In this document: positions 44,376 to 52,979 of the stretch, piece after piece | Position numbering within the stretch: position 1 is the stretch's first letter | Layout of the letters: each line of letters opens with the position of its first letter | Origin: an uncultured Phascolarctobacterium sp. | GTDB lineage: Bacteria > Bacillota > Negativicutes > Acidaminococcales > Acidaminococcaceae | Length of the DNA stretch: 64,000 bases | Reading direction: 5' to 3' | NCBI RefSeq assembly: GCF_937920985.1 | Contig: NZ_CALDXR010000020.1 | Location: forward strand, 1-64,000 | The notes under the pieces: generated by a model | Databases searched by the model: none | What the model was told of the DNA's origin: nothing | What the model saw: the letters and a program-made list of their open reading frames with translations, nothing else | Made by a program: the position numbers and the translations under genes

Positions 44376-46325
44376 ATGCAATTAGTAGTAGATAAAATCG
44401 CCAAAGCATTTGGCATTCATGAAATATTTAAAGATGTAAGCTTTATGGTGGAGCAGGGCGAGCATGTTGGCCTTGTCGGCGTCAACGGCAGCGGCAAGAC
44501 GACGCTGCTGCGCTGCCTGCTGCAGCCTGAATGGGTTGACAGCGGTGCGGTAAAATTTGAACCCGGTATCAGCGTGGGCTATGTACAGCAGGGCTTTACC
44601 GATATCAGAGGTACTATCTGGCAGTTTATGCAGACAGCCTGCCCGGAAATCGGCAGCCTGCGCCAAAAGCTGGCACAGCTGGAGGCTGATTCCGGCAAGC
44701 TGCAGGGCGAAAAGCTCGACAGCTGCCTGGAGGAATACGGCCGCGTACTTAAACGTTACGAATTTATTGACGGTTATAATTACGAAAACCGCATTAAGCG
44801 TGTGCTTATCGGCCTTGGCTATACCGAGGACTGGTGGCAGCATGATGCGGCAACGCTGAGCGGCGGTCAAAAGACACGCCTGATGCTGGCGGCGGCACTG
44901 GTGCGTAATCCCGACTTCATGATTCTGGACGAACCGACAAACCATCTGGATATTGTAATGACGCAGTGGCTGGAAAAGTATCTGCAGGAATTTAAGGGCG
45001 GTCTGCTCGTTGTCAGCCATGACCGTGCCTTCCTCGATAATGTTGCTATGCGTATTCTGGAGATGGAAGGCGGCAAGCTGCAATCCTTTAAGGGCAATTA
45101 CAGCCGCTATCTGGAGCAGAAGGCAATTCAGAGCAGCACACTGACTGCTGCCTACAATGCACAGCAGGATTATATTGCGCGTACGGAGGCTTATATCCGT
45201 CGCTTCAAGGCTGGCATCAAGAGCAAAATGGCGCGTGGCCGTCAATCAAAGCTCGACCGTCTGGAGCGTATTGATGCGCCGGTGCAGCACGAGGAGTTTG
45301 AACTGCGTTTGCCGCCGGCTGCCGAATGTGCGGACAGAGTGCTGATTATGGAGGACCTGACCATCGGCTACGGCGAGAAGGTATTGGCCAAGGGTATTAA
45401 CCTGACGCTGCGCCGCGGCGAAAAGGCTGCGCTTTTGGGTGCCAATGGTACCGGTAAGACGACGCTGCTGCGTACTATCTTGGGTGAAATTGCACCGCTG
45501 AAGGGCAAGGCAAAGATTGGCAGCAGAGTGCAGATCGGTTATTTTTCGCAGAGCTATGAGCGATTAAACCCGGAGCAGACGCTGTTGGAAAACTTTGTTG
45601 TTGAATACGGCTTTACGGAAGAGCATACACGATCGATGCTTGGCGGTATGCTGTTCCACGGTGATGATGTGTTCAAAAAAATCGGCGAGCTGAGCGGTGG
45701 TCAGAAGGCACGTCTGGTGTTGCTGAAGCTGGTGCTGGACGGCGCCAACTGTCTGGTGCTTGACGAACCGACGAACCATCTGGATATTATGGCGCGCGAA
45801 GCGGTAGAGGCTGCTTTGGAGTCCTTTGACGGCACCGTACTGGTAGTCAGCCATGACCGTTATTTCGTCAATGAGGTTGCGGACCGCATCTGGGAAATTG
45901 AGGATTTAGAGGTTAAGGATTACAAGGGTAACTACGATTTTTACCTTGAAGAGAAGCAGAAAAAGGCTGCTGCTTTGGCGCAGGCACAGGAGGAAGCGGA
46001 AAAGGCTGCGGCCTATGCGGAGGCACAGGCCAAAAAGCAGCAACAGCAGGTTGCTGCTGTGCCGGCTAAAGCGAAAAAACAGGAGGATAAAAAGCGCCGT
46101 TACAGTCCTGATGAGGCTGCGCGGCTGCTGCCCAAGGTAGAGCTGCAGATTCGTGAGCAGGAGGCTATGATGGGCCTTTTGGAAAAGCAGATGGCCGACC
46201 CGGCAAATCATACCGATCCTGAGCATAGCGCAGCTATGGCAGCGGAGCATGATGAATATGAGCAGACCATTGACGAGCTGATGGAAAAATGGGAGCTGCT
46301 GATGGAAGCGGCGGAGGATGCCTGA
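44376..46325 (+). CDS. ABC-F family ATPase (YdiF/Uup-like)
   Basis: A 649-residue soluble protein with two ABC domains. The first has GVNGSGKTT (about 34-42), LSGGQ (about 163) and LDEPTNHLD; the second GANGTGKTT (about 357) with a second LSGGQ and LDEPTNHLD. The linker between them (PtIM, about 235-310) includes YIRRFKAGIKSKMARGRQSK. The C-terminal 110 residues form an Ala/Gln/Lys-rich coiled coil. ABC-F proteins act on the ribosome E site. I start at ATG 44376, eight bases after AAAGGAG. The tadA start overlaps its stop. Confidence 0.9.
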   Translation: MQLVVDKIAKAFGIHEIFKDVSFMVEQGEHVGLVGVNGSGKTTLLRCLLQPEWVDSGAVKFEPGISVGYVQQGFTDIRGTIWQFMQTACPEIGSLRQKLAQLEADSGKLQGEKLDSCLEEYGRVLKRYEFIDGYNYENRIKRVLIGLGYTEDWWQHDAATLSGGQKTRLMLAAALVRNPDFMILDEPTNHLDIVMTQWLEKYLQEFKGGLLVVSHDRAFLDNVAMRILEMEGGKLQSFKGNYSRYLEQKAIQSSTLTAAYNAQQDYIARTEAYIRRFKAGIKSKMARGRQSKLDRLERIDAPVQHEEFELRLPPAAECADRVLIMEDLTIGYGEKVLAKGINLTLRRGEKAALLGANGTGKTTLLRTILGEIAPLKGKAKIGSRVQIGYFSQSYERLNPEQTLLENFVVEYGFTEEHTRSMLGGMLFHGDDVFKKIGELSGGQKARLVLLKLVLDGANCLVLDEPTNHLDIMAREAVEAALESFDGTVLVVSHDRYFVNEVADRIWEIEDLEVKDYKGNYDFYLEEKQKKAAALAQAQEEAEKAAAYAEAQAKKQQQQVAAVPAKAKKQEDKKRRYSPDEAARLLPKVELQIREQEAMMGLLEKQMADPANHTDPEHSAAMAAEHDEYEQTIDELMEKWELLMEAAEDA

Positions 46326-46825
46326 TGGACGATAAAAAGTATATGCAGCTGGCGCTGGCTGAAGCACGCAAGGCCGCAGAGCTTGGTGAAATTCCTATCG
46401 GCGCGGTGCTGGCGGACATGACAACGGGCGAAGTTATCGCCGCTGCGCACAATATGCGTGAAACGTGGCATGACGCAACGGCGCACGCTGAGGTCATCGT
46501 AATCCGCGAGGCCTGCGAGCGCCTGGGGCGCTGGCGTCTGAGCGGCTGTGCGCTTTACGTTACCGTTGAGCCATGCCCGATGTGCAGCGGTGCCATTGTC
46601 AACGGCCGTGTCGACCGCGTTGTTTATGGCTGCCCAGATGTGAAGGCCGGCGGTGCGGAATCCATTTTCAATATCATTACGAATCCTAATCTTAATCACT
46701 GCGCGGAGGTTGTCAGCGGCATCTGTGAGGAGGAATGCGCGCAGGTGATGCGCGACTTTTTCCGCCGTCGCCGTCAGGAAAACAAGGCGAAGCGCAAGAG
46801 TGAAGCCGGCGCGCCGCAGGAATAA
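46325..46825 (+). CDS. tadA: tRNA-specific adenosine deaminase
   Basis: A 166-residue zinc deaminase that turns A34 into inosine in tRNA-Arg(ACG). The active site is HAEVIVIREA (His and the proton-shuttling Glu) and PCPMCSGAI (two zinc cysteines). The start is ATG 46325 in the TGATG overlap with the ABC-F stop; a longer in-frame reading would begin inside that gene. Length and motifs match TadA. Translationally coupled to the ABC-F gene. Confidence 0.93.
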   Translation: MDDKKYMQLALAEARKAAELGEIPIGAVLADMTTGEVIAAAHNMRETWHDATAHAEVIVIREACERLGRWRLSGCALYVTVEPCPMCSGAIVNGRVDRVVYGCPDVKAGGAESIFNIITNPNLNHCAEVVSGICEEECAQVMRDFFRRRRQENKAKRKSEAGAPQE

Positions 46826-46838
46826 TTTCGGCAGGCAG

Positions 46839-46867
46839 TTGCCAAGACGAGATTTTTCTTATATAAT
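46839..46867 (+). promoter_or_regulatory. Promoter of tRNA-Ser
   Basis: TTGCCA (46839-46844), 17-bp spacer, TATAAT (46862-46867), 46 bases before the mature tRNA end. Confidence 0.75.
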
Positions 46868-46912
46868 ATTAATGTTAACCTAATGCGAATATATTCGCGC
46901 CAACAGAATAAT

Positions 46913-47003
46913 GGAGACGTAGCGAAGTGGTCATAACGCGGCTGACTCGAAATCAGTTTGCCGTTTGCGCGGCACGTGGGTTCGAATCCCACCGTCTCCG
47001 CCA
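46913..47003 (+). tRNA. tRNA-Ser (anticodon CGA)
   Basis: A 91-nt class II tRNA with encoded CCA. The acceptor stem pairs GGAGACG with CGTCTCC, and discriminator G is followed by CCA. The anticodon arm pairs GCTGA with TCAGT around loop CTCGAAA, giving anticodon CGA for UCG. A long variable arm (about TTGCCGTTTGCGCGGCACG) and GGTTCGAATCC in the T arm are typical of serine tRNAs. Confidence 0.95.
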
Positions 47004-47013
47004 ACGAATTTCC

Positions 47014-47046
47014 TTCCCGCAGCTTATTTGGTTGCGGGATTTTTAG
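47014..47046 (+). terminator. Terminator after tRNA-Ser
   Basis: TCCCGCAGC (47015-47023) pairs with GTTGCGGGA (47031-47039), one G-U pair, followed by TTTTTAG. Confidence 0.85.
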
Positions 47047-47111
47047 TGTGTAACATATTTATCATTTTGGTAGGTTTTATCGCCTATTAGTTAATTTCTT
47101 CTGCTTTTTGT

Positions 47112-47140
47112 TTGCCAAAGATGTCGCTAACTGTTAAAAT
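47112..47140 (+). promoter_or_regulatory. Promoter of the metF-metH group
   Basis: TTGCCA (47112-47117), 17-bp spacer, TAAAAT (47135-47140). The leader is only about 30 nt, so no SAM, cobalamin or T-box riboswitch fits here. Confidence 0.68.
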
Positions 47141-47174
47141 GTCATACGAATGCTTTTGATTTTGGGGGATTATT

Positions 47175-48050
47175 ATGACATCGGAAAAAATAATTGATAT
47201 CTTAAAAAACGGTAAAATTCATCTGTCGTGCGAGCTGTTTCCGCCTAAGCAGGGCGCAGAGCTGCAAAACAGTCTGGAGATTGTCAACAAAATTGCAGCC
47301 AGCAAGCCGTCCTATATGAGCGTTACCTATGGCGCAGGCGGCAGCACGGTAGGCTATTCGGCAGCACTGGCAAAAAAAGTAGAGGATAACGGCATGCCGG
47401 CTCTGGCTCATCTGACTTGTGTAAAGGCTGATGAAGCAAAGCTGGCAGAGGTACTTGGACAGCTGCAGGGCTTTGGCGTAAAAAATATTCTGGCACTGCG
47501 CGGCGATATCCCGGCAGATATGCAGGGTGAGGAAATCGGCAGCTTTGCCCATGCCAGTGAGCTGATGCGTTTTGTGAAGCAGCAAGGCGATTTCTGCGTC
47601 GGCGGTGCTGCTTATCCCGAAGGCCATCCCGAATCCGGTTCTTTGGAACAGGATATAGAAAACACCAAGTATAAGGTAGATGCCGGCGTTGACTTTTTAG
47701 TGACGCAGATGTTTTTTGATAATACGATTTTATATAACTATATGTTCCGCCTGCTGCGTGCGGGCATCAATGTGCCGGTAGTGCCGGGTATTATGCCGGT
47801 GACGAATGCCAAGCAGATTATCCGTATCTGCCAGCTGAGCGGTACTAAGCTGCCGCCGCAGTTCCGTGCGATGGTAGAAAAATTTGCCGATAAGCCGGAG
47901 GCGCTGAAGCAGGCAGGTATCGCCTATGCTACCGGTCAGATTATTGATCTGATTGCCAACGGCTTTGATAATGTACATATCTATACGATGAACAAACCGG
48001 AAATTTTTGCCGGTATTATGAATAATCTCGGAGAGATTGTAGATAAATAG
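47175..48050 (+). CDS. metF: Methylenetetrahydrofolate reductase
   Basis: A 291-residue FAD-dependent TIM-barrel enzyme that reduces 5,10-methylene-THF to 5-methyl-THF, the methyl donor of MetH. Marks are SCELFPPKQGAE (catalytic Glu), SVTYGAGGST, LALRGDIPAD, DAGVDFLVTQMFFDN and VPVVPGIMPVTN. Length matches E. coli MetF. TTGGGGG precedes the ATG. It heads an operon with the MetH activation protein and metH. Confidence 0.94.
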   Translation: MTSEKIIDILKNGKIHLSCELFPPKQGAELQNSLEIVNKIAASKPSYMSVTYGAGGSTVGYSAALAKKVEDNGMPALAHLTCVKADEAKLAEVLGQLQGFGVKNILALRGDIPADMQGEEIGSFAHASELMRFVKQQGDFCVGGAAYPEGHPESGSLEQDIENTKYKVDAGVDFLVTQMFFDNTILYNYMFRLLRAGINVPVVPGIMPVTNAKQIIRICQLSGTKLPPQFRAMVEKFADKPEALKQAGIAYATGQIIDLIANGFDNVHIYTMNKPEIFAGIMNNLGEIVDK

Positions 48051-48084
48051 TCCTGCGCTATGGCGCAAAAGTCAGGTTGTTGTT

Positions 48085-48723
48085 ATGGAATTTAAGCAAA
48101 AGGAAGCGCTGCGCTATCTGCGGGCCAAGCCGGGAGATAAGGCAGCAGAAATTTTAGTGGATACGGTTTATCTGAAGCTGCGCAATGAGGTGCAGGCGCG
48201 TTATATCCTGCAAAAGCATGCGATAACGGCAGATGAGGCAGGCGTAACGTTGGATTGCGGCGTGCGCTTTCATTCGCGTGCGTTGGCGCGTCATTTAAAG
48301 GGCTGCGACACAGTGCTGCTTATGGGTGCAACACTCGGCAGCAGGGTGGACGCAGCCATCCGCCGCCTTGCGCTTATCAGCGTTGCTGAAGGTGCGGCGG
48401 CTCAGGCTGTGGCAGCGGCGCTGATTGAAAGCTATTGCGATGAAGTGCAGGCGCAGGCTGAAACCGGCGGTCTGCTGCAACGTCCGCGCTTTTCGCCTGG
48501 TTACGGAGATTGGCCGCTGGAGGAGCAGCGTCAGCTGTTCGCTGTGCTGAACTGCGCCAAACGCATCGGCCTGACGCTGACGGACGGACTGATGATGGCT
48601 CCGTCCAAGTCGGTGACGGCAATCATCGGCTTATCGGAAGATGCTGCCTGCGTGCAGAATAAATGTATGACCTGCAGTAATATAAACTGTCCTTACAGAG
48701 ATACTGATATTAAGAAAGTTTGA
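48085..48723 (+). CDS. Stand-alone MetH activation-domain protein
   Basis: A 212-residue protein matching the AdoMet-binding activation domain that in E. coli is the last domain of MetH. The motif RFSPGYGDWPLEEQ (135-148) fits R-x3-GY-x3-P, which contacts AdoMet. The C-terminus has a Cys set (CVQNKCMTCSNINCPY) that E. coli MetH lacks and that may bind metal. It should help re-methylate oxidised cob(II)alamin. The gene lies between metF and metH, and that metH lacks this domain, so the split is functional. Confidence 0.87.
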   Translation: MEFKQKEALRYLRAKPGDKAAEILVDTVYLKLRNEVQARYILQKHAITADEAGVTLDCGVRFHSRALARHLKGCDTVLLMGATLGSRVDAAIRRLALISVAEGAAAQAVAAALIESYCDEVQAQAETGGLLQRPRFSPGYGDWPLEEQRQLFAVLNCAKRIGLTLTDGLMMAPSKSVTAIIGLSEDAACVQNKCMTCSNINCPYRDTDIKKV

Positions 48724-48739
48724 GGAGAAGATTTGATTT

Positions 48740-51097
48740 ATGAATTTTAAGGAATTGTTAGGCAAGCAAATGCTGTTCTTTGATGGTGCCACCGGCACAC
48801 AGCTGCAGGCACGCGGTCTGCAGCCGGGTGAGCTGCCCGAAAGCTGGAATTTTACACACCCCGATATTGTAGAGGCTGTGCATCGTAGTTATCTTGATGT
48901 AGGCTCCAATATCGTAAAATCCAATACCTTCGGCGCTAATCCGTTGAAGCTGGCAGGCTCCGGCCTGGACTGCAAGGAAACCATCGAAGCGGCTGTGGCG
49001 ATTGCCAAGAAGGCCTGCGGTGGCAGGGAAAATAAATTTGTTGCGCTGAATTTGGGACCGACAGGCAAGCTGTTGGCTCCTTATGGCGATTTGCCTTTTG
49101 AAAAGGCAGTAGAAGCCTACGGCGAAATGGTACATTACGGCGCTGCTGCCGGTGCGGATCTGATTCTTATCGAAACGATGAGTGATACCTACGAAATCAA
49201 GGCTGCGGTTCTGGCATCTAAGGAAAACAGCGATTTGCCGATTTGTGTGACCATGACCTTTGATGAGGACGGCAAGCTGTTGACCGGTGCTACGGTTGAG
49301 GCTGCCGCTCTGATGTGCGAGGGACTGGGCGTAGATGCCATCGGCTTTAACTGCGGTTTGGGACCGGTGCAGGTGGGTAAATTATTTCCGCAGATGCTGG
49401 CGGCAACCAGCCTGCCGCTGATTATCAATCCGAATGCCGGACTGCCGGTGCAGCGTGACGGCAAAACTTGCTTTGATGTCGGCCCGGAGGAATATGCGGA
49501 GCTGATGTACGAGCTTGCAGGCAAGGGAGCAAGCATCGTCGGCGGCTGCTGCGGTACAACGCCGGAGCATATTGCGCAGATGATTGCCAAATGCAAAACT
49601 CTGCAACCCGGAGGTAAGCGCGATTGCCGTCTGACAGCGGTATCCTCCTACGGCAAGGCCGTGCATTTGGGCGAAGGTCCTATAATTATCGGCGAACGCA
49701 TCAATCCTACAGGCAAAAAGCGTTTGAAGGAAGCATTGGTCAACAGCGACCTTGATTATGTGTGCCGCCTCGGTCTGGAGCAGATTGGCGTAGGCGCGCA
49801 GATTTTGGACGTTAACGTTGGTACGCCGGGCATTGACGAAGCGGCAATGGCCGCAAAGGCTGTGCCGGCGCTGCAGGCGATTACCGATACGCCGCTGCAG
49901 ATTGATACATCTAATTACGAAGCAATGGAAAGAGCGTTACGCCTTTATAACGGCAAGCCGATGCTCAATTCCGTCAACGGCAAGGAGGACAGCCTGCAGC
50001 ATGTGCTGCCGCTGGCTAAAAAATACGGCGCTGTGCTGGTTGCACTGTGTCTTGATGACAGCGGTATTCCTGCAACTGCCGCAGGACGTATTGCCGTGGC
50101 TGAAAAAATTATTGCCCGCGCGGCTGAATACGGCATTGAAAGCCGCAATATAGTTGTGGACCCGCTGGCACTGACGATTTCCACCGGTGCCGATAACGCG
50201 GCGATTGCCTGTGAGGTTATCCGCACGATGAAGGCACGCGGCATCAACACTGTTATGGGTGTTTCCAACATCTCCTTCGGTTTGCCCGGACGTGATGCTG
50301 TCAACAGCACCTTCTTCAGCATGGCGATGGCAGCAGGCCTTTCCTGTGGCATCATCAATCCGCAGAGCAAGCCGATGATGGATGCTTATTACGGTTATCG
50401 TGCGCTGGCAGGCTATGACGAGGGCTGCAAGGAATACGTGCAGCATTATGCAGATGCACCGAAGGCTGCAGCAACAACGGTAAGCGAAATGGGACTTTAC
50501 GATGCCATTGTCAAAGGACTGCAGGGACCTGCGCGTCAGGCCGCAGCCAAGGCTCTGGAAAGCGAAAAGCCTTTGGATATCATTAACAAGTATATGATTC
50601 CTGCGCTTGATTTTGTCGGTCATGGCTTTGAAAAGAAAACTCTCTTCCTGCCGCAGCTTCTGATGAGCGCGGATGCGGCGAAGGCTGCCTTTGAGGTTAT
50701 CCGCGAGGCTGTCGGCGTGGGTGAAACACAGGGAGAAACAGTGATTATTGCTACCGTCCACGGTGATATCCATGATATCGGCAAAAACATCGTTAAGGTA
50801 CTGCTGGAAAACTACGGTTATCGCGTGCTTGACTTGGGCAAGGATGTGCCTGTGGAAGCAGTTGTGGAGGCAGCTAAGAAAACTGATGCCAAGGTTGTCG
50901 GTTTATCTGCATTGATGACAACGACAGTAGGCGCAATGGAAGAAACTATTGCTGCGTTGCATAATGAATGTGACTGTCAGGTTGTTGTCGGCGGTGCGGT
51001 GCTCACGCAGGAATACGCTGATACCATCGGTGCCGAGCATTATGCACCGAACGCTGTCAGTGCGGTAAACTACGTCAACGAAATCCTGGGCAAATAA
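48740..51097 (+). CDS. metH: Cobalamin-dependent methionine synthase, three-domain form
   Basis: A 785-residue MetH. Residues about 1-290 form the homocysteine barrel with zinc ligands in GFNCGLGP and GGCCGTTPEH. Residues about 315-570 form the pterin barrel (GERINPTGKKRLKEAL, LDVNVGTPGIDE). The cap and B12 domains follow, with the cobalt-ligating His in GDIHDIGKNIVK (about 674). It ends there, whereas E. coli MetH has about 440 more residues for activation; that role is filled by the upstream gene. A weak GAGGAGA lies before the ATG. Confidence 0.93.
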   Translation: MNFKELLGKQMLFFDGATGTQLQARGLQPGELPESWNFTHPDIVEAVHRSYLDVGSNIVKSNTFGANPLKLAGSGLDCKETIEAAVAIAKKACGGRENKFVALNLGPTGKLLAPYGDLPFEKAVEAYGEMVHYGAAAGADLILIETMSDTYEIKAAVLASKENSDLPICVTMTFDEDGKLLTGATVEAAALMCEGLGVDAIGFNCGLGPVQVGKLFPQMLAATSLPLIINPNAGLPVQRDGKTCFDVGPEEYAELMYELAGKGASIVGGCCGTTPEHIAQMIAKCKTLQPGGKRDCRLTAVSSYGKAVHLGEGPIIIGERINPTGKKRLKEALVNSDLDYVCRLGLEQIGVGAQILDVNVGTPGIDEAAMAAKAVPALQAITDTPLQIDTSNYEAMERALRLYNGKPMLNSVNGKEDSLQHVLPLAKKYGAVLVALCLDDSGIPATAAGRIAVAEKIIARAAEYGIESRNIVVDPLALTISTGADNAAIACEVIRTMKARGINTVMGVSNISFGLPGRDAVNSTFFSMAMAAGLSCGIINPQSKPMMDAYYGYRALAGYDEGCKEYVQHYADAPKAAATTVSEMGLYDAIVKGLQGPARQAAAKALESEKPLDIINKYMIPALDFVGHGFEKKTLFLPQLLMSADAAKAAFEVIREAVGVGETQGETVIIATVHGDIHDIGKNIVKVLLENYGYRVLDLGKDVPVEAVVEAAKKTDAKVVGLSALMTTTVGAMEETIAALHNECDCQVVVGGAVLTQEYADTIGAEHYAPNAVSAVNYVNEILGK

Positions 51098-51117
51098 TTT
51101 ATATACAGATAATTTGA

Positions 51118-51150
51118 GGACTATCATGCTTAGCGTGGTAGTCCTTTTTT
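51118..51150 (+). terminator. Terminator after metH
   Basis: GGACTATCA (51118-51126) pairs with TGGTAGTCC (51136-51144), then six T. Confidence 0.9.
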
Positions 51151-51239
51151 ACGTTGTTTCGACTTTGGGGTCTTTAAGCAGGAAAAACCGCTCCCTCCCA
51201 AGAATTAAACAAATATCACCATGAACGGAGGGATGCTGC

Positions 51240-51500
51240 ATGAACATTTACGTTTGGCGACACAACAAAACATATCATAGCCACAGTATGATCGACGAGC
51301 CCTGCGTCAACAGCGAATTTTATCTCGATGCGATTGCTGTTGTGCTGGCGCATGATTTGGAAGAAGCGCTGACCAAGCTGGCGGAGGAAAATAAAGGCTG
51401 GCGCACGGAGGATCTTAGGCAGCTGCCGTGCAGCGTATATCCTGCAGATAAGGCGACAGTAATCTTTTCCGAGCTGCGCGGGATTATTCCGCATCTCTAA
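51240..51500 (+). CDS. Small protein of unknown function
   Basis: An 86-residue soluble protein I do not recognise. It starts MNIYVWRHNKTYHSHSMIDEP, with three histidines in the first 17 residues, and has a helical central part (DAIAVVLAHDLEEALTKLAEEN). GGAGGGATG just upstream is a good ribosome site, and its own terminator follows, which supports a real gene. It lies between metH and the convergent lrgAB pair. Confidence 0.65.
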   Translation: MNIYVWRHNKTYHSHSMIDEPCVNSEFYLDAIAVVLAHDLEEALTKLAEENKGWRTEDLRQLPCSVYPADKATVIFSELRGIIPHL

Positions 51501-51504
51501 AAAC

Positions 51505-51556
51505 AAAAAAAGCCCGAATTCCCACATGAAATGTATGTGAGAATTTGGGCTTTTGC
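51505..51556. terminator. Bidirectional terminator between the small gene and lrgB
   Basis: AAAAAGCCC and GGGCTTTT close a long stem (inner AATTC/GAATT and CACAT/ATGTG) between converging genes. Confidence 0.88.
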
Positions 51557-51565
51557 TTTATCTGC

Positions 51566-52282
51566 TTACCAGATGCTTTTTAAAATCGGCAATAAAAGCG
51601 GTGCCAATATAGAGGTGCTGATGCCGGTAAGGGCAATCGCTACACCGCCGATAGCCAGCTGTACGGGGCTGACATTGGCGCAGACGCTGGTGCCGAGGCC
51701 GTGGCTGGAGGCGCCGATAGCGAGACCGGCAGCCAAATGGTTTTTGATTCCCATTAGACGCAGCAGCTTGTGATTAAAGGTTGAACCCAGCATGCCGGTA
51801 AAGATAACAGCAGCCGTAGTCAATGCCGGAATGCCGCCGATGGTTTTGGAAACGTCAATGGCGATTGGCGTGGTAATGGATTTGGGGATGAGCGAAAGCA
51901 GAACCTGCTCGCTGGTACCCATTGCCTTGCCGCAGAAGTAAACCACTATGATAGCCGAAAGCGTTGCCAGTGTAACGCCGCCGACAATAGCACCGGCCTT
52001 AGCCATGATGATTTCACGGTTCTTGTACAAAGGCAGGGCCAGAGCGATAGTTGCCGGTCCTAAAAGAAAGTTAATGAATTCCGCACCTGCTTCGTACTGC
52101 TTGTACTCTACGCCTGGCGCCAGAACGATGACGGCGATGACCAGAGGGCAGGCAATAACGAAGGGCGGAATAATATTCAGACTGAAGCGGTCGATGATGA
52201 TTTCGCTGATAGCGTACAGAATAACCGTCAGACCGATGCCGAAGAGCGGTGAATTGAGTAAAACGTCAGGAAAAAGCATCAT
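51566..52282 (-). CDS. lrgB: LrgB-family membrane protein
   Basis: A 238-residue membrane protein with about seven hydrophobic segments. Family marks are FINFLLGPATIALALPLYKNRE and KSITTPIAIDVSKTIGG, with SHGLGTSVC towards the end. LrgAB acts with murein hydrolases, overflow metabolism and, in several Bacillota, pyruvate uptake. The start overlaps the stop of the lrgA gene by four bases, so they are coupled. Confidence 0.9.
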   Translation of the reverse strand: MMLFPDVLLNSPLFGIGLTVILYAISEIIIDRFSLNIIPPFVIACPLVIAVIVLAPGVEYKQYEAGAEFINFLLGPATIALALPLYKNREIIMAKAGAIVGGVTLATLSAIIVVYFCGKAMGTSEQVLLSLIPKSITTPIAIDVSKTIGGIPALTTAAVIFTGMLGSTFNHKLLRLMGIKNHLAAGLAIGASSHGLGTSVCANVSPVQLAIGGVAIALTGISTSILAPLLLPILKSIW

Positions 52283-52641
52283 TGACTCTCCTTTCCTTTA
52301 AGCATTGCTTCGATAAAGAAGGCTGTGACAGCCAAAACAACAATGCTGCAGACGATAATGGTAACGGTAATGGGCAGCAGCTCAGCTTTGATAACATCTA
52401 CATATAATATAACGCTGACGCCTGCCGGTAAAAACAGCATGCCCATTTTGGAAATCAGGATATCGCAGATGCCCTCGATGGAGCTTGCCGGAATAACGTT
52501 GCCGCAGAGAAGTGCCGTTAAAATCAGCATTCCCAAAAGAGCGGGCGGAAAGGGTACGCCGAGGGCGTTGATGATGAGCGTGGATACCCATTGCAAAAGC
52601 AGCAAAAAGGCAATACCGCGCAATAAGCTGGTGGGTGACAT
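52279..52641 (-). CDS. lrgA: LrgA/CidA-family holin-like protein
   Basis: A 120-residue membrane protein with four hydrophobic segments (about 5-22, 28-46, 62-84 and 89-112) and the CidA/LrgA mark PFPPALLGMLILTALLCG. It belongs with LrgB. GAGGAGGAAAC precedes the start on the minus strand. Direct repeats 82-108 bases upstream may be a regulator site. Confidence 0.88.
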   Translation of the reverse strand: MSPTSLLRGIAFLLLLQWVSTLIINALGVPFPPALLGMLILTALLCGNVIPASSIEGICDILISKMGMLFLPAGVSVILYVDVIKAELLPITVTIIVCSIVVLAVTAFFIEAMLKGKESQ

Positions 52642-52979
52642 TTTGTTTCCTCCTCATAAAACATGACAAATAATATAATTATAGACCTGTTGGTGGAAGT
52701 ACGCATAAAGGTCAAAACGGCCGGGGTTAGCCGATGGTCTTTGGGGTTAAGGGTACTTGGCCGACAGAACGACATGCTATTAATATTGCCACAAAGCTAA
52801 CAATATGTCAACAAAATGATGGTAATTTTTCACTGAATTAACACAGAAAATCATTTGACTTTTTGACTTTTACTGATATAATAGCAATTAGAAAGTGAAT
52901 AGTGGTCCGGAAATGGAAAAGAGTCAACTCCATTCGGTTATTGACCGCTATTGAACCTGATAGAAGGAGGTGCAGCGTG
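52642..52979. other. Intergenic region between lrgA and clpB (338 bases)
   Basis: No gene. It holds the lrgAB upstream region with two GGGGTTA repeats (52723-52729 and 52743-52749, exactly 20 bp apart), an inverted repeat ATATTG (52783-52788) / CAATAT (52801-52806), and the clpB promoter at 52855-52882. Confidence 0.7.
52855..52882 (+). promoter_or_regulatory. Promoter of clpB
   Basis: TTGACT (52855-52860), 16-bp spacer, TATAAT (52877-52882), about 97 bases before the ATG. The sequence TTTGACT occurs twice here (52854-52860 and 52862-52868). Confidence 0.75.

Noticed and set aside
47047..47174. A SAM, cobalamin or T-box riboswitch before metF
   Set aside because: A promoter at 47112-47140 leaves only about 30 nt of leader, and the sequence shows no matching conserved blocks.
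52854..52868. Tandem TTTGACT heptads at the clpB promoter as a CtsR operator
   Set aside because: CtsR sites have two such heptads with a 3-nt gap; here the gap is 1 nt, so the match is not good enough. No CIRCE element for HrcA was seen either.
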